A stretch of 64,000 bases of DNA from Populus alba. Taxonomy: Eukaryota; Streptophyta; Magnoliopsida; Malpighiales; Salicaceae. The DNA lies in assembly GCF_005239225.2 (NCBI RefSeq), contig NC_133300.1, positions 18,651,584 to 18,715,583 of the forward strand. The letters are read 5' to 3'. The translations under genes were made by a program, and so were the position numbers. The notes beneath the pieces are model-generated. The model had not been told where the DNA came from, did no database searches, and worked only from the letters and a program-made list of their open reading frames with translations. This document shows, piece after piece, positions 23,209 through 35,700 of this stretch. How positions within the stretch are numbered: the stretch's first letter is position 1; every line of letters starts with the position of its first letter.

Positions 23209-24867
23209 TTAATATAAAGGAGGTTGAGGAGGATCAGGAGGAGGAGGAGGTGCACATGTTCCACCTTGTGACATGTTTATGACCATTTGACGAAGCTCTT
23301 CATAGGCCGCTCTTTGTTGTGCAGATTCTGTTGTGTATTGTTATTTGAGTTGTGTGTACACCTCTGATAGGTGGTGGCACCTTTGCTGCAAGGCCACAAA
23401 CTCCTTAGATTTGGAGCTCGATACTGATTGGGAGCTCCCAACAGTTGAAGCAGTACGGGTCGTCCGCAAGGTGTCGGCCCTAGTGTTGGAGAGCCCGTAA
23501 ACCCGATTCTTATCGGGTCCACCTGACGATCCAGCCTCCATCCATAAATCCGGATCGAATTCCGGATAGGTCGAAGGGTCGTCCCCGTATGTCTCCCTCA
23601 ACCGATTATTATAGGTGTCCTGAAAATAAAAAAAGTAATCATCATATTCAATTCAATAAACATAATAATAACTTACAAAATAAAATGGATGAATAAACAT
23701 ACCACAAAATGTTGAGCGCGACTGTCAACGAACTGTTGCACCCCCTTTTAGCGGTCTTGACTCCGCACGTGCGTCTCCACAAACAGCTCCATAGGGCTCG
23801 GCTCACGTCCAAGAGACGTAGCCTATAATGAAAAAAATTTATTAACAACAAATTAATTGAACGATATATTTCATTTAAATTAATCTTACCATCCGTTTCG
23901 TATGAGCAGCAAACGGAATGGAGCTGCCGATGTGCGTTGTGACCGAGCCATGAATTGGTCGATTTCGGTTCCCAGCATCGGACTGTGAGCGTCGTGTGAA
24001 CCGCTCCGACGTCACGTGCTCAAGATAGTGCGGCCATATATCCTCTGGGATGTATATCGATTTGAAATCCCTCCAAACCGCAACATCGTTCCAGCCTTGG
24101 AACCCCCTATCCCTCGCAGTTTTTTTTGCCTTTTTTTGGGCTTCGTACCAAAAATCACGCAACCTACTTAACGTAATAAAAAATTACATTTCAAAACATA
24201 AATTTTTTTGTAAAAAAAAGTTGTATTGTTTTGGATGTTACCTAGTTGCCGCGTGATTTTCCCACACCCTCCTCACAACATTGTTATGTTCCTCGTCCCA
24301 GCAAAATCGATTATGTGTATAAAAAATAATTTTTAAAATGTTAATAATTTATTTACAATTATATTAAGAATTTACTAGAAATAAGCTGAAAATTATATAT
24401 TAACACGAACCTCAAATCTGGAAAACCATGCATTGATTTGAGGCATCCATTCAGGATGCCCGGATATCTAACTCCATTGAAACAATGGAATCTCCATCGA
24501 CGCTTTAAACGCCGATGATATTACTCGGGCGGCCTCAATGTTTGTGAACCTGAAAAGAATTGAAATTAATTAAATAGTGACTTCATAAATTTATTTTAAA
24601 TTTGTTTTTTTTTAAAAAATTAAAACCTTAACAAACTTACATTGAAAGATCGTCCTTCCATTGTGCCTCGTACTTGCGGGTCCATCGATTTCGCTGCGAA
24701 GGCATGCCACTTCTGCGACGCGAAACATCGCTGGAAGAGGCAGCATCAGCTGACAGCGCAAGTGGTGTAGGTGCCTCTTCTTCAGAGGCACCTAAGAAAA
24801 TGTCTTCGTCGCTGCTAGACGAACTAGCTGCGACCGCATGAGAAGCTCTGGTTTTCATTCTCTGCAT
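23209..24867 (-). pseudogene. Second CACTA gene: Ptta/En-Spm type plant transposase (PF03004-like)
   Basis: The frame starts at Met 24867 (MQRMKTRASHAV), with an acidic/serine-rich head. Further exon pieces on the minus strand are GHPEWMPQINAWFSRFE (24420-24470 area), RVWENHAATR, DFWYEAQKKAKKTARDRGF (24160-23890), a GVQQFVDSRAQHFV segment (about 23735) and GDDPSTYPEFDPDLWMEAG (23601-23341), ending with a proline-rich tail at 23209. This pattern is that of the En/Spm-associated Ptta transposase found beside TNP2 in many plant CACTA elements. Damage: an in-frame TAG near 24474, a frame change near 23745 and a TAA in place of CAA at about 23340. The product would be the DNA-binding partner of TNP2. 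Intron borders were not all resolved. Confidence 0.75.
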
Positions 24868-25870
24868 CTAACCAATTTTATATAAATAATTATATAATTC
24901 AATTGAAATGTTAAAAAAAATTCGGCAGCACGTCCCCTATACTTGGATACTACCCAAATCCACAAACCTGCAAATATTAACAATAGCCACAACCAATTGA
25001 CCCAATCTATACTAATTATTCCAACATATTCAATTATTAATCCTAAGGTAAATTCTACATTAACAATTACAATTCAACAAATTATTCAATAATTATGTCA
25101 ATACAACAAAACATAAATTCAAAATAAATAGAAACAATTAAACACAAATCATCAAGTTAGAGTTAAATTAATAATTCTCCAACATATTCAATTACTAAAT
25201 CTAAGATAAATTCAACATTAACAATATTAATTCAACAAATTATTAAATATTCATTATGGCAATAACAACAATAAAATTATTCTAAGGTAAATTCAATATT
25301 TACAATATTAATTCAACAAATTAATCAATAATTATATATGGCAATACAACAATAAATTATATTCAATAAATTAAAAAAAAAATATAGGCTAACAATTAAA
25401 ATCAATGGAAATAATTAAATACAAATCATGCAATAATAGAGTAAAATTACTAATTATTCTAAACATAGTCAATTACTAATTCTAAGTTAGATTCAACTTT
25501 AACAACAAACATCCAATAAATTAACGAATACCAATTATAAACAACACAACAATAAAAAGTATTCAAAAAATTAAAAAAAACCTATATCAAGAAAAGAAAC
25601 GAAATATACATACCTTAATAATATGTCCAATTCAAAATTTTATCTACATTATAAAAAAATACAACAAAACAACAAAATAACAAAAATAAAACAACTACAA
25701 CTAAAATAAATAAAATAGAAAACACCACATACCTTTATTCAAATCTTGCAAGAGATTCAAGGTGAAGGATTAAGAGCAAAAAACTGGAAATCACAGCGCA
25801 GCGGAGGAGAAGAAAAACGAAGGAGAAGAAAAAATGAGGGGAAGCGGCGGGCGCTAGAAGTTATAGGTCA
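24868..25870 (-). other. Upstream or 5'-untranslated region of the second CACTA gene
   Basis: AT-rich non-coding DNA with many 'caattactaa' and 'aattcaacaa' repeats. The segment near 25760-25860 is purine-rich (gaagaaaaacgaaggagaag), like a plant 5' leader. No other gene is supported. Confidence 0.5.
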
Positions 25871-25879
25871 TTTGGCAGA

Positions 25880-26240
25880 TTTACCGACGGATATTAAAAA
25901 AATATTATTAATTTTTTAAATTCGTCGGTAACAGTTAAACAATCCGTCGGTAATTTTTGAATTTCGCACCGAATTTTTTAATTGCGCTCTGAAATTTTCG
26001 CGGTCCGTCGGTAATCTGACACGGTCAAAGATGCATTTAATTCACACCCTTTGGAATTTGCGCATTCCGTCAGTATTTTTGTCGGTAAAATTTGCCACTG
26101 ACAACTTACCGACGGGTAAATTCTGTCGGAACGGACGTTGATAAGTCCGTCGGTATGGACGTCGGTGATTGTGGCATTTTGGTGTAATTATTTTCGAACT
26201 CTCTGTGAGATGCCGACGGACAGCTGTCCGTCGGTTAATG
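25880..26240. repeat. Internal array of the CACTA subterminal repeat
   Basis: Seven clear copies of CCGTCGGT/ACCGACGG-type motifs lie between the two transposase genes, just upstream of the second one and just after the TNP2 stop. The motif and spacing are like those at the ends. Such repeats are normally confined to the ends of CACTA elements. Confidence 0.85.
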
Positions 26241-26389
26241 TGCAATGTACAAAGGTGTTGTGTTTGTATTTTCTATTTACCTTCCTGCAAAAAAATCAAT
26301 GATAAACTGTCCATCGCACAAAACAATAGCAACAATGCTTAAACATCCATAATGTAAATTACATGAAGAAAAGGGTTTTACACAGGGCT

Positions 26390-29300
26390 TCATTTTGATA
26401 GTTCATCAGAATTATCTTCTTCTTCGTCATCAGTTGAATAGTCATCACCTTTATCGCAATCTTCAATATGGATATCATCTTCTTCATCGACATTTGCTTG
26501 TCCGCTAGAGCTCAAAACAACGTTCAACTCCTTTACATCAACATCAACAAGACTATCATCGGAAACATGAAAATTTGAATTTTCTTCCAATTCAATCGAA
26601 GGAGCAATTCGATATGGTTCAACCAACTCACTAACTTGAAAGACTTCATCCTGCACACTTGTTTGTTCATTCTCATCCTGAACAACCTCGACACGACCCC
26701 GTGGTTTCGTTTTTAAAACGGACAACCAATCAACTCTTGATCGATCCTTTCTAAATGAAGGGGTGTATGTGTAATAAACTTGTTGACATTGCTTTGCGAA
26801 AACAAAGACATCGTTTATCTTGCGGAGTCTAGCTTTTGAGTTGATTTCGACCAGACCATGGTGCGGATCAACTCTGATTCCTCTGTCCGTCATGTCATAC
26901 TAATAGCATTTGAATAAAAATAATGTATTCTACTCGCTATGATATTGTAGTTCGACCACCTCTTCTAATCTACCATAGTAGTCAACTTCTAACTCACTAC
27001 TTGTGGATCCTTTAACACAAACACCGCAGTTGAATGTCTTTCTTCCTTGCCCGTATTCTTCAGTATGGAAAACGTATCCATTGATAAAATACCCGTTGTA
27101 GCACTTAACTTTTCTTTCAGGCCCGAGGTTTAGTGAAGACAATGACTTAGACACACTTCTTCCTATTTGATAAACCTTGTATATATACATGTAATGTACA
27201 TCAATAAACAGTAAATGAATGAGAATCTCGTAATGGCATGCATACGTACAGTAATTTTGCAAGTTAGAATGAGTTTGTGATAGTGCTTACATGTGTTCTG
27301 AACCATGTGGCAAATTGTTCATCTTGTAATTGAAAGATCTGAGAGTCGGTCAGCTGCGAGTTATTGGAGAGCAAATATTGTCGATGTTGTCTGCAAGTGA
27401 TAATGAGTGTATGATTTCACAATATATAATTACCAATATTTTACTGACAAAACACATATATAAACTTACTGGATAAATGGTCTCAGCTCATCACAGTTAA
27501 ATAGAACATAGTTGTGTGCTTGTTTGAATTCTATTTCCGACAAATATCTTCCTCGTACGGTATTTTTAGGTGTGGGTCGTCCAGTTTTGGAGAATATTGA
27601 CAAGTTCCCACTAGAAGGCACTTCACCGCCATCGTCATGTCGTGGAACGCGATTGATTCTTGTTCTCATATGAGGTTCGAAATAGTACGAGATAAATGTT
27701 GATATCTCTTCAACAATATAGGCCTCACATATCGAAGCCTCAACATGCGCCTTGTTCTTAACCTTTTTCTTGAGATTAAACAAGTACCTGCATTGAATTA
27801 CAATTCAAGTATTTCAAATTAAGAAAAACATAGGAAAAACTTTTAGATATGAATTCTATTGCAACTGTAATATCTCACCGTTCGAATGGGTACATCCATC
27901 TATACTGGACCGCTCCTCCAGCTTTTACCTCGAACGGTAGATGTATAGGGAGATGCTCAATTGAGTCAAAAAATAAAGGAGGGAATATCATCTCAAGTTT
28001 GCATAGTGTCTCGATAATATTCGTTTGAAGCCTCTCAATGTGCTCAACATTCAACTTGCTGGAAAATATATCTCTGAAGAAATGACCGATCTCCGTTAGT
28101 GCATCCCATATTCCCTTTGGCAACAAATAACGAAAAGCTAATGGGATGAGTGTTTGCATAAACACGTGGCAATCATGACTCTTCATTCCATACAATCTGC
28201 AGTCCTCTAAGTTAACAAGCCTTGATATGTTCAATGCATGTCCATCCGGAAAACACAGACTCTTAAGCCATTTATAGACTAGCAGTTGTGCGTTTTTTTC
28301 TAACACGAAGCTTGCCCTTGGTTTTGCGACCCGTGACTCCTCATAAACCAACTCCATATTTTTATGGTTATAGTATAAAGCTATATCCAATCTAGCCTTG
28401 ATGTTGTCCTTTGTCTTCCCCTTCACATCCATGACGGTGTTGAAAATATTCTCAAACACGTTCTTTTCGATGTGCATGACGTCAAGGTTATGGCGGAGAA
28501 GATTGGTCTTCCAATAAGGAAGCTCCCAAAAGATACTTTGCTTTACCCAATTATGGGTCAAACCAAAACCAGGAAACTTTTGCTTACCTGATTGAAGGCC
28601 AAACACAATGTCACCATACTCTGATACAACATGCAATTCTTCACCAGAAAGACGCGAGGATGCAACATCTTTTTCAACTCTGCCAACAAAGAAATCTTTT
28701 CTGTTCTTTCTGAACCTGTGATTAAGTGGCAAGAAGCGACGGTGACAGTAAAAAAAAAAAGCTTTACCTCCGTTTGCTAGCGTGAATGTCTTGTTGTTTT
28801 CCATGCAGTATGGACATGCGAGCTTCCCATATCTGCTCCAACTAGAAAGCATTCCATAAGCTGGAAAATCATTGATAGTCCACATCAAAGCCGCCCTCAT
28901 AAGAAAATTTTGTTTCCTCGATATATCATAAGTCAGAGCTTCGGAGGACCACAATTGCGCTAACTCATCAATTAACGGTCGAAGACAAACATCTATATTT
29001 CGCCCCGGGCTGCTTGGATCGGGTATGACAGTAGATAAAAACATGAACTCCGGCCTCATACACATTCCCGGTGGCAAGTTATAAACTGTGAGTATGACTG
29101 GCCAACAAGAATAGGGAGCAGAAAATGACCCAAATGGGTTGAATCTGTCTGTACACAACCCAAGACGCACATTCCTTGATTCAGCTGAAAAGTCAGGATG
29201 CACACTGTTAAAGCGTTTCCACGCTTCGCCGTCTGAAGGATGCACAATCACACCATCAACCTCTTCATGTGTTTGGTTCCATGTCATGTGCTCAGCAGTC

Positions 29301-30159
29301 CTTCGTGACATGAATAACCTCTGTAGTTTAGGTGTGATCAGGAAATATCTAAGTTTTTTATATGCCACTAGAGTCTTTTCCTTGCCAGTTCTAGGTTTGT
29401 AACGCGAATGCCCGCATGTCATACACTCGGTCATCTCAGCATTTTCAAGGTAGTATAACATGCAGAAGTTAGAGCACATGTCAATTTTCTAGTATCCTAA
29501 CCAAGGGGTTTCATCATGGACTTCGCAGCATAGAAGTTCTTTTTGAGCCTGTTCCCTTCAGGTAAAATGCTTTTTGCCCAATCAATAATCTTGTCATACC
29601 CGGCCTCACTCAGCCCGTGATCTGACTTGATGGTAAACACCTGTGCCACGACCGACAATTTACTGTGGTTTGTGCAGCCATCCCATAATGGTTCGTCAGA
29701 ATCTTTCAACAAATCAAAAAACCTAGCTGCCTCTGCATTAGGTTCTTCTTCTATGATTGGACATTGACTGACATTACCTTGATTCATTCTCATTGCATCC
29801 ATAACCATGTTTCTGTAAGGATTAGTGTTGTCATTTGCCGCTTCATGCACTTTGCTACCACTAGAAGTTGACCCAACCACCGTTTCTCTCATTCTCCTAT
29901 TACTAACAAATACCTCTCTATGTGCATACCAACACTGGTAATCCTCCACAAACCCTTTGTGTAGAAGATGCATCATTACAACATCTAGATGCATATACTT
30001 TTTATTTTGACACTTCCTGCATGGACACCTAATACCGCATCCAGTAAAATTTATGAGAATAGATGTTGCAAAATTAATAAAACCCTGAACCCCGTTACAA
30101 TAATCCATCCTCCGCAATCCTTGGGGTGAATCTAGGTACATCCATGAACGATCATCCAT
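26390..30159 (-). pseudogene. CACTA transposase TNP2 (TNPD-like), decayed
   Basis: This would be the catalytic transposase. From Met 30159 (MDDRSWMYLD) the order is: the cysteine-rich transposase-associated domain (CGIRCPCRKCQNKK), the TNP2 domain (from about 29479, with CMTCGHSRYKP and DFPAYGMLSSW), DUF4218 (HLPIHLPFEV, YYFEPH), DUF4216 (YGQGRKTFNCGV, RVDPHHGLVEIN) and an acidic tail. Likely exons after the first block end at 27879, then 27787-27470, 27390-27291 and 27175-26390. Damage: a lost T near 29491 followed at once by TAG where the family has Gln, and two in-frame TAG codons at 26930-26932 and 26900-26902. It cannot be translated as assembled. It is on the same strand as the second gene. 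Confidence 0.88.
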
Positions 30160-30327
30160 GACTTCTATCGAACCTCTATAAAATTATGATGACATCATGT
30201 ATTTATTAATTAACTAAGTTAGGTAAATAAACTTGTAAATATATTACTTTACCTCGAAATTATCCAACAAACCAATTCACAACTTCTCATAAATATTAAA
30301 TATTCATTATCATTTATCAACGTCCAT

Positions 30328-30378
<51 letters not shown>

Positions 30379-30700
30379 ATATATATATTAACAGAAATTA
30401 CCACTTTGCAATACCATCGATAAAACTTAAAAAGGACCCATTAAGCAAGCTATTAATTATTTCAAAACATAACATGTAATTCGGTAATTCCATAAAGTTT
30501 TAACAATTTACAAACAAATACAATCTTACAAAATCTAAAACAAACCATAACATGTATAAAATTATACATTCATAAACTACAAGTTTGTTTGAGAAATAAC
30601 AATAGAACATGTACATCTACTAAAAAAAATACATATACTAAAAAAAAATTAACATTTAAATGTTAAAATTTAAAAAGATAGAATTACTTGCAAAAATTGA
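30160..30700 (-). other. 5' region of TNP2 within the CACTA element
   Basis: AT-rich non-coding DNA with a long (AT)n microsatellite at about 30331-30388. No ORF of note. Confidence 0.55.
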
Positions 30701-30705
30701 TAAAA

Positions 30706-31335
30706 TCCGTCGGTAAATCAGAACATGGATGTTGTGACCGCAAAACTTCAAGAAATACAACTGCTGAGATGAGAAAGATTTTTGTTTGGAGGCGGGGGGC
30801 TGGTTATTTGCAGATGGGGAGACTTAGGATTAGGAAGAAGAAGGAGAAATAGGGGAGGAGAGTGTCGGCATGGAGCCATATATTCACTTTTTCCGACGGA
30901 ATAACACCGTCGGTGGATCCGTCGCTAATTGTCACGGCGAATCGACACGTCACCGCACTTTCAAATCCCTCGGTGATTCCGTCGGTATTTTTTGACGGTG
31001 TACCGGTCACGTCACACGTACGAATCTGGCTTTCAAATCCGTCGGTGATTCCATCGGTATTTTTAACGGTGAACCGGTCGCTTCACCCGTACAGGTCCCA
31101 GGGTTTGAATCCGTCGGTGATTCTGTTGGAAAAATCACCCCCACAGGTACCCGCCCTTTTTTCATTAATTCAGAATATTTCCGTCCGTAATTCGGTCGGT
31201 AATTACCGACGGAATATAACGATCGGTAATTACTGACCGAATTACGGACGGAAATATTCCGTCGGTAATTTCGACGGAAAAATACCAATGGAATATTTCC
31301 GCCGGGAATTCCGTTGGTATTTAGCGAATTTCTGG
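30706..31335. repeat. Right subterminal repeat array of the CACTA element
   Basis: At least eight copies of CCGTCGGT or its reverse, directly upstream of the presumed TNP2 promoter. It includes a long inverted repeat at 31174-31258. Confidence 0.88.
31174..31258. repeat. 35 bp inverted repeat (hairpin) in the CACTA end
   Basis: Arms 31174-31208 and 31224-31258 are reverse complements at 34 of 35 positions, with a 15 bp loop. The arms start AATATTTCCGTCCGTAATTC. This is much longer than the single repeat motif. Confidence 0.92.
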
Positions 31336-31343
31336 TAGTGCAA

Positions 31344-32531
31344 TAACAAAAAATATTTCCCAATTGGATCACCATTTATCAAACATTATTGAATTAATTC
31401 ATGTTTTAAATTAGATTTATGAAAAAACAAGTAGGTTGTGTTTTATTATTATTATTATTATTATTTTAAAGGCAACATCTTATAGCTAGAATTAATTGAG
31501 TGGTGCCCAGATGATGGGTCCAATTGGAAGTTGTTTTTGTTTGCGTAGCCAATTGAGTAATAGTTACTACTTGGGGGACAAATCAGTAAGTACAAGTCAA
31601 ACAAACAGTCTTTGACAATTGATTTTTCTTAATACCGAGATTTGTCTAAAGAAATGCAACTAAATTGACATGAACGCATGTTTTCCAAAAAACGAAGAAC
31701 AAAAAGAATTCCAAAGACACACGCACATGTATATTAGCATGCCTAATTAACAACAAATAAGAACATACGTATTATATTATATGCGTAAAGGAAGAAAATT
31801 TCCTTGCATGCTCTTGTTCTCGACATGCCATGATCTTGGGGCAATACCATGAGAAAAGTAGAGCCACCATTAAAAAATTTAGAGTTACGTGGCTAAGTTT
31901 GATGGATTTTTTTCATTGATTACTCACCAATTTCCTAGATTTCAACTTTTTTATTTGTTTGAAAGTAAAAGGGTTGAAGACATGTGTACGTAGTATTTTT
32001 CTTTGGCTTATCATAATACGGAAAAAAAGAAAAAAAAAAAACCCTCTAGTTACGACTAAGTTGAGTGAATCTGTAAATAGTTTAAGTGGTTAAAGGTTGA
32101 TGGATTTGTCATAATGCCTCAGAAAATCTTTATTACGTCCTTAAAAGGATAGCTGTGGATTTTTCATGAGGAGAACACATTATTACGCCAATATAAAGAT
32201 GAAAGGAGGATGGTAAGGGCATGAAATATATGCATGATTGTTTTTTATTAAAATTCAGGTATCATATTAAAAATTTATTTCAATTTTTTTATTTAAAAAA
32301 TTTAACTTATTAAATGTGATTTTAATAATAATTTTATATTAAAACCTTTAACAACGTACATGCATGTCAAATTTATATAATCCTCGAGATCACCAGTCAA
32401 GTTTTCTCTCAAGTATTAATTTTGGCTTCGACATTAAGTGTGCAAGTTCGCGATATGCATGAAATTTTATTAGTATTAACGTGATTTCGGAATCCAAAAG
32501 TTTGAATGTTCTTAGCAAATACTATTCCTTG
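31344..32531. other. Intergenic DNA between CACTA and copia copy B
   Basis: AT-rich, with a (tta)n microsatellite at about 31441-31466. No gene or clear mobile element seen. Confidence 0.6.
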
Positions 32532-32536
32532 AAGGG

Positions 32537-32681
32537 TATTATAGAATGTAATTATATAGGAAATATTGTAGTCATATTCTTATGTGGTAATCTCCACCTT
32601 TACTATTGTATATTGCCCTACTCATATATATAGAAAGGGTTGGCTAACCTATTAGGTTAAGCCTCCTAATTATTCTCAACT
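32537..32681 (+). repeat. 5' LTR of copia copy B
   Basis: 145 bp, TATTATAG...CTCAACT, followed immediately by the initiator tRNA-Met primer site. Confidence 0.96.
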
Positions 32682-32739
32682 TGGTATCAGAGCCTCCTAA
32701 TATTTTCTCTCTTTGCAGCCGGCCCTAATTTTCTCCCCC

Positions 32740-35700
32740 ATGGACTCTCCTCCTGCTGCCGTTGCTCCAAGCTCTCCCTCCACCGGTGATGCATCATCAC
32801 CGGCCAGCCCTCTTCCTGCTGCTGGCTCTGCCGTTTCTCTGCCTCTTATGGGAACACAATCTTCAATGGTTCCTCTATCAAACACCCACCATGTTGTGTC
32901 GTTGAAACTTACGAACACAAACTATCTTTATTGGAGAATGCAGATGAAGCCATATCTCCTTGGTCAAGGTGTTTTTCAGTTTGTTGACGGCTCCTTGCCG
33001 TGTCCTCCATCTCATATGATTGATGCTTCGACTGATTCTTCTTCTGCCATCAGCCCCTCTTTTCTTCGTTGGAAGCAACAAGATCAACTTATTTTGAGTG
33101 CTCTACTCTCCTCTCTTTCCGTGGATGTGCTGCATCTTGTAGTCGATTGTTCTACTTCGCATTGTGTTTGGCGCACGCTTGAGAAGGCACTTGCCTCTCC
33201 ATCTAATTCTCGGATCATGCAACTACATGGCTCCTTTCAAGACCTTCGGCAAGGTGATGCATCGGTTAGTATGTATATGCAACAAGCCAAATCGTTATTT
33301 GACGAATTGGCTGCTGCTGGCCGCCCAATGTCCCTTGAAGATTTCAATCTCTATGTGTTTCGTGGACTTCGCGGTGAGTTCAAAGACTTGGTAACTAGTC
33401 TCATAACCAAGGCTGAACCGCTATCGTATGCTGATCTTCATAGCCATCTCCTTACCCATGAGTTTCTGCACAAGAACTCTTTTCACTCCATGGCTGTCGG
33501 TTCATCCTCTTCATCACTGCTGTCTTCTTCTTCTCTGCCGCAGCAGCCACCATTACTGCCAACACCTCCGAATTCTGCTTATTATGCCATGACTAATCAC
33601 AGCCGAAACAGGGGACGTTCTAGAGGTAATTGGCGCTCAAACACCAACCGATTTCAGGCCCCAAACAGAGGTCACTCCGCTGCAGATTGGAGGCAAAATC
33701 AGTGGCAGAACAGGCGCACCTCTGCTGCAGATTTTCGGCCAAATCAGGGGCAGTGGTCTGGACATGTCCGCTGCCAATTATGTTCCACTCCTGGCCATTC
33801 AGCTCTTCAATGCTATCAGTTTCGCAGCAGCACACACAGCAGCCCTCTGCTCACCTTGCTGTTGCGAATGATTCTGCTGCAACGACTTGGTTTCCCGACA
33901 CCCGGCGCGAATCAACATGTGACGCCTGATCTTGCAACTCTAACTGATTCTGCTCCTTATCTTGGTAATGATTTCTTGCATGTTGGTGATGGTAAGGCCC
34001 TTGACATATCCCATGTTGGACATACTACTTTATATTCCCCCAAACGCTTGTTTACATTAACTAATGTTCTTCGTGTGCCTCACATTACCAAACCGTTGTT
34101 ATCTGTTCAGAAATTCTGTCGTGATAATCATGTTTATTTTGAATTTCACGATTCTGTGTTTTATGTGAAGGATCTCGTCACCAAGGAAGTTCTTCTTTCC
34201 GGTCGGAGTCATGATGGTCTTTATGTTCTCTCCGAGTCCTCGGCTACGTCAGTTCCTCAAGCTTTTTGGTCTCCTTGCATTTCCGCGACTGCCGACTTGT
34301 GGCATCGTCGTTTAGGTCATCCAACTCCTCGCATTCTAAATTGTTAGTTTCTGATAATAAAATTATTTGTACGTCTAAACGATCTTTTACTCAATGTCAA
34401 GCATGTCCATTAGGCAAGTCATCCCGTTTGTCATTACGACCGACGGGTCACAAAACTTCTACCCCACTTGAATTAATTTTTAGTGATGTTTGGGGCCCTG
34501 CTCCAATGTTTTTCTTCTGATGGTTTTCGTTATTTTGTTATCTTTGTTGATGCGCACACTAAATATATCTGGTATTATCCGCTTGTTGCGAAATCTGATG
34601 TATTTTCCACGTTTCAACGTTTTCAGACACTTGTTGAGCGTCAGTTTTCTCTTAAAATTAAATCTGTTCAAACTGATTGGGGTGGTGAATATCGTAAATT
34701 AAATACATTTATTCAAACAATTGGTATTCATCATCGATTAATTTGTCCTCATACTCATGAACAAAATGGCACAGTTGAACGTCGTCATAGACATATTGTC
34801 GAAACTGGCCTAACCCTCTTAGGACAGTGTAATGCCCCATTGCGTTTTTGGAACTATGCTATGGAATCATCGGTCTATCTTATTAATCGCATGCCTACTC
34901 CTGTTCTTCAAAATAAATCTCCTTTTGCGTGTCTGTTTCATCGCACTCCTGATTATAATTTTCTACGCACTTTTGGGTGTCTTTGTTTTCCATTTTTACG
35001 TCCATATCATGCTCATAAATTAGATTTTCGGTCTTCTCCTTGTGTGTTTTTAGGCTATAGCTCGTCTCATCTTGGTTATCGGTGTCTTGATTTAGAGTCT
35101 GGTCGTGTCTATGTCTCCCGTCATGTTCGTTTTCATGAATGTGTCTTTCCTTTTCAAAAGTCTGAACAGGTAACAACACCCCCGGTTCCCCCCACTCCAC
35201 CTACCTATCTTCCATCACTGCAACCCCCTTCCTGTTTTCAGCCTCTTCCTTCCCAACTCGGCAAAACACACAACTCACCTTTGCCCCTTGCCGCAACCCC
35301 CCAGCTTGCTCCCCTGCCCGTTGATTTAGCCGACCCTGCCTCACCACCCCACACAGCCATACTATCACCACATGCTTGTCTTTCCAATGATTATTGTGCA
35401 GGAACAGGTTCTGACTTGCAGGATTCAGTTGCGGCACAACCTCGCACCTCCCCGGCTTCACCTCCTGGTCTGCAACTTTGTGTTGATCTCTCCTCTTATC
35501 CTCTTCAGCACATTCCAGGTACAGGTGTTGCTACTCCATGTCCCGCTGCTCCTAAACACCCCATGGTTCTTCGTCCGAGACAACCCAAGACAGCGCTGAT
35601 CACCACCACGGCAGCCACCTCTGCTGCTTCCTTCAGTCGGGTAACTTCTCCTCCCTCGCATGAGCCACTTATTTTTCCTGATGCTAACAGATATGAGGCG

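Larger units (their letters stand above)
22513..31340 (-). mobile_element. CACTA (En/Spm) DNA transposon, 8.8 kb
   Basis: The right end reads ...TTTCTGGTAGTG, which is CACTACCAGAAA on the reverse strand. The left end is CACAACAAGAAT, a mutated CACTA terminus. Both are flanked by the 3 bp target duplicate CAA (22510-22512 and 31341-31343), as expected for this superfamily. Many copies of the motif CCGTCGGT and its reverse lie near both ends, the usual type of transposase-binding subterminal repeat. Two minus-strand transposase genes are inside, both decayed. With a damaged left end and broken genes it is probably immobile unless rescued by a related copy. Confidence 0.93.

Noticed and set aside
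26042..26245. Short minus-strand ORF of 67 codons rich in Arg
   Set aside because: It is a translation of the CCGTCGG repeat array, not a gene.
22530..31340. Regular CCGTCGG repeats considered as a CRISPR-like array
   Set aside because: Repeats are in both orientations at irregular spacing inside a plant CACTA element with transposase genes; CRISPR does not occur in plant nuclear genomes.
30862..31375. ORFs of 122-124 codons on both strands in the CACTA right end
   Set aside because: They are formed by subterminal repeats and the 35 bp hairpin; no domain is visible.
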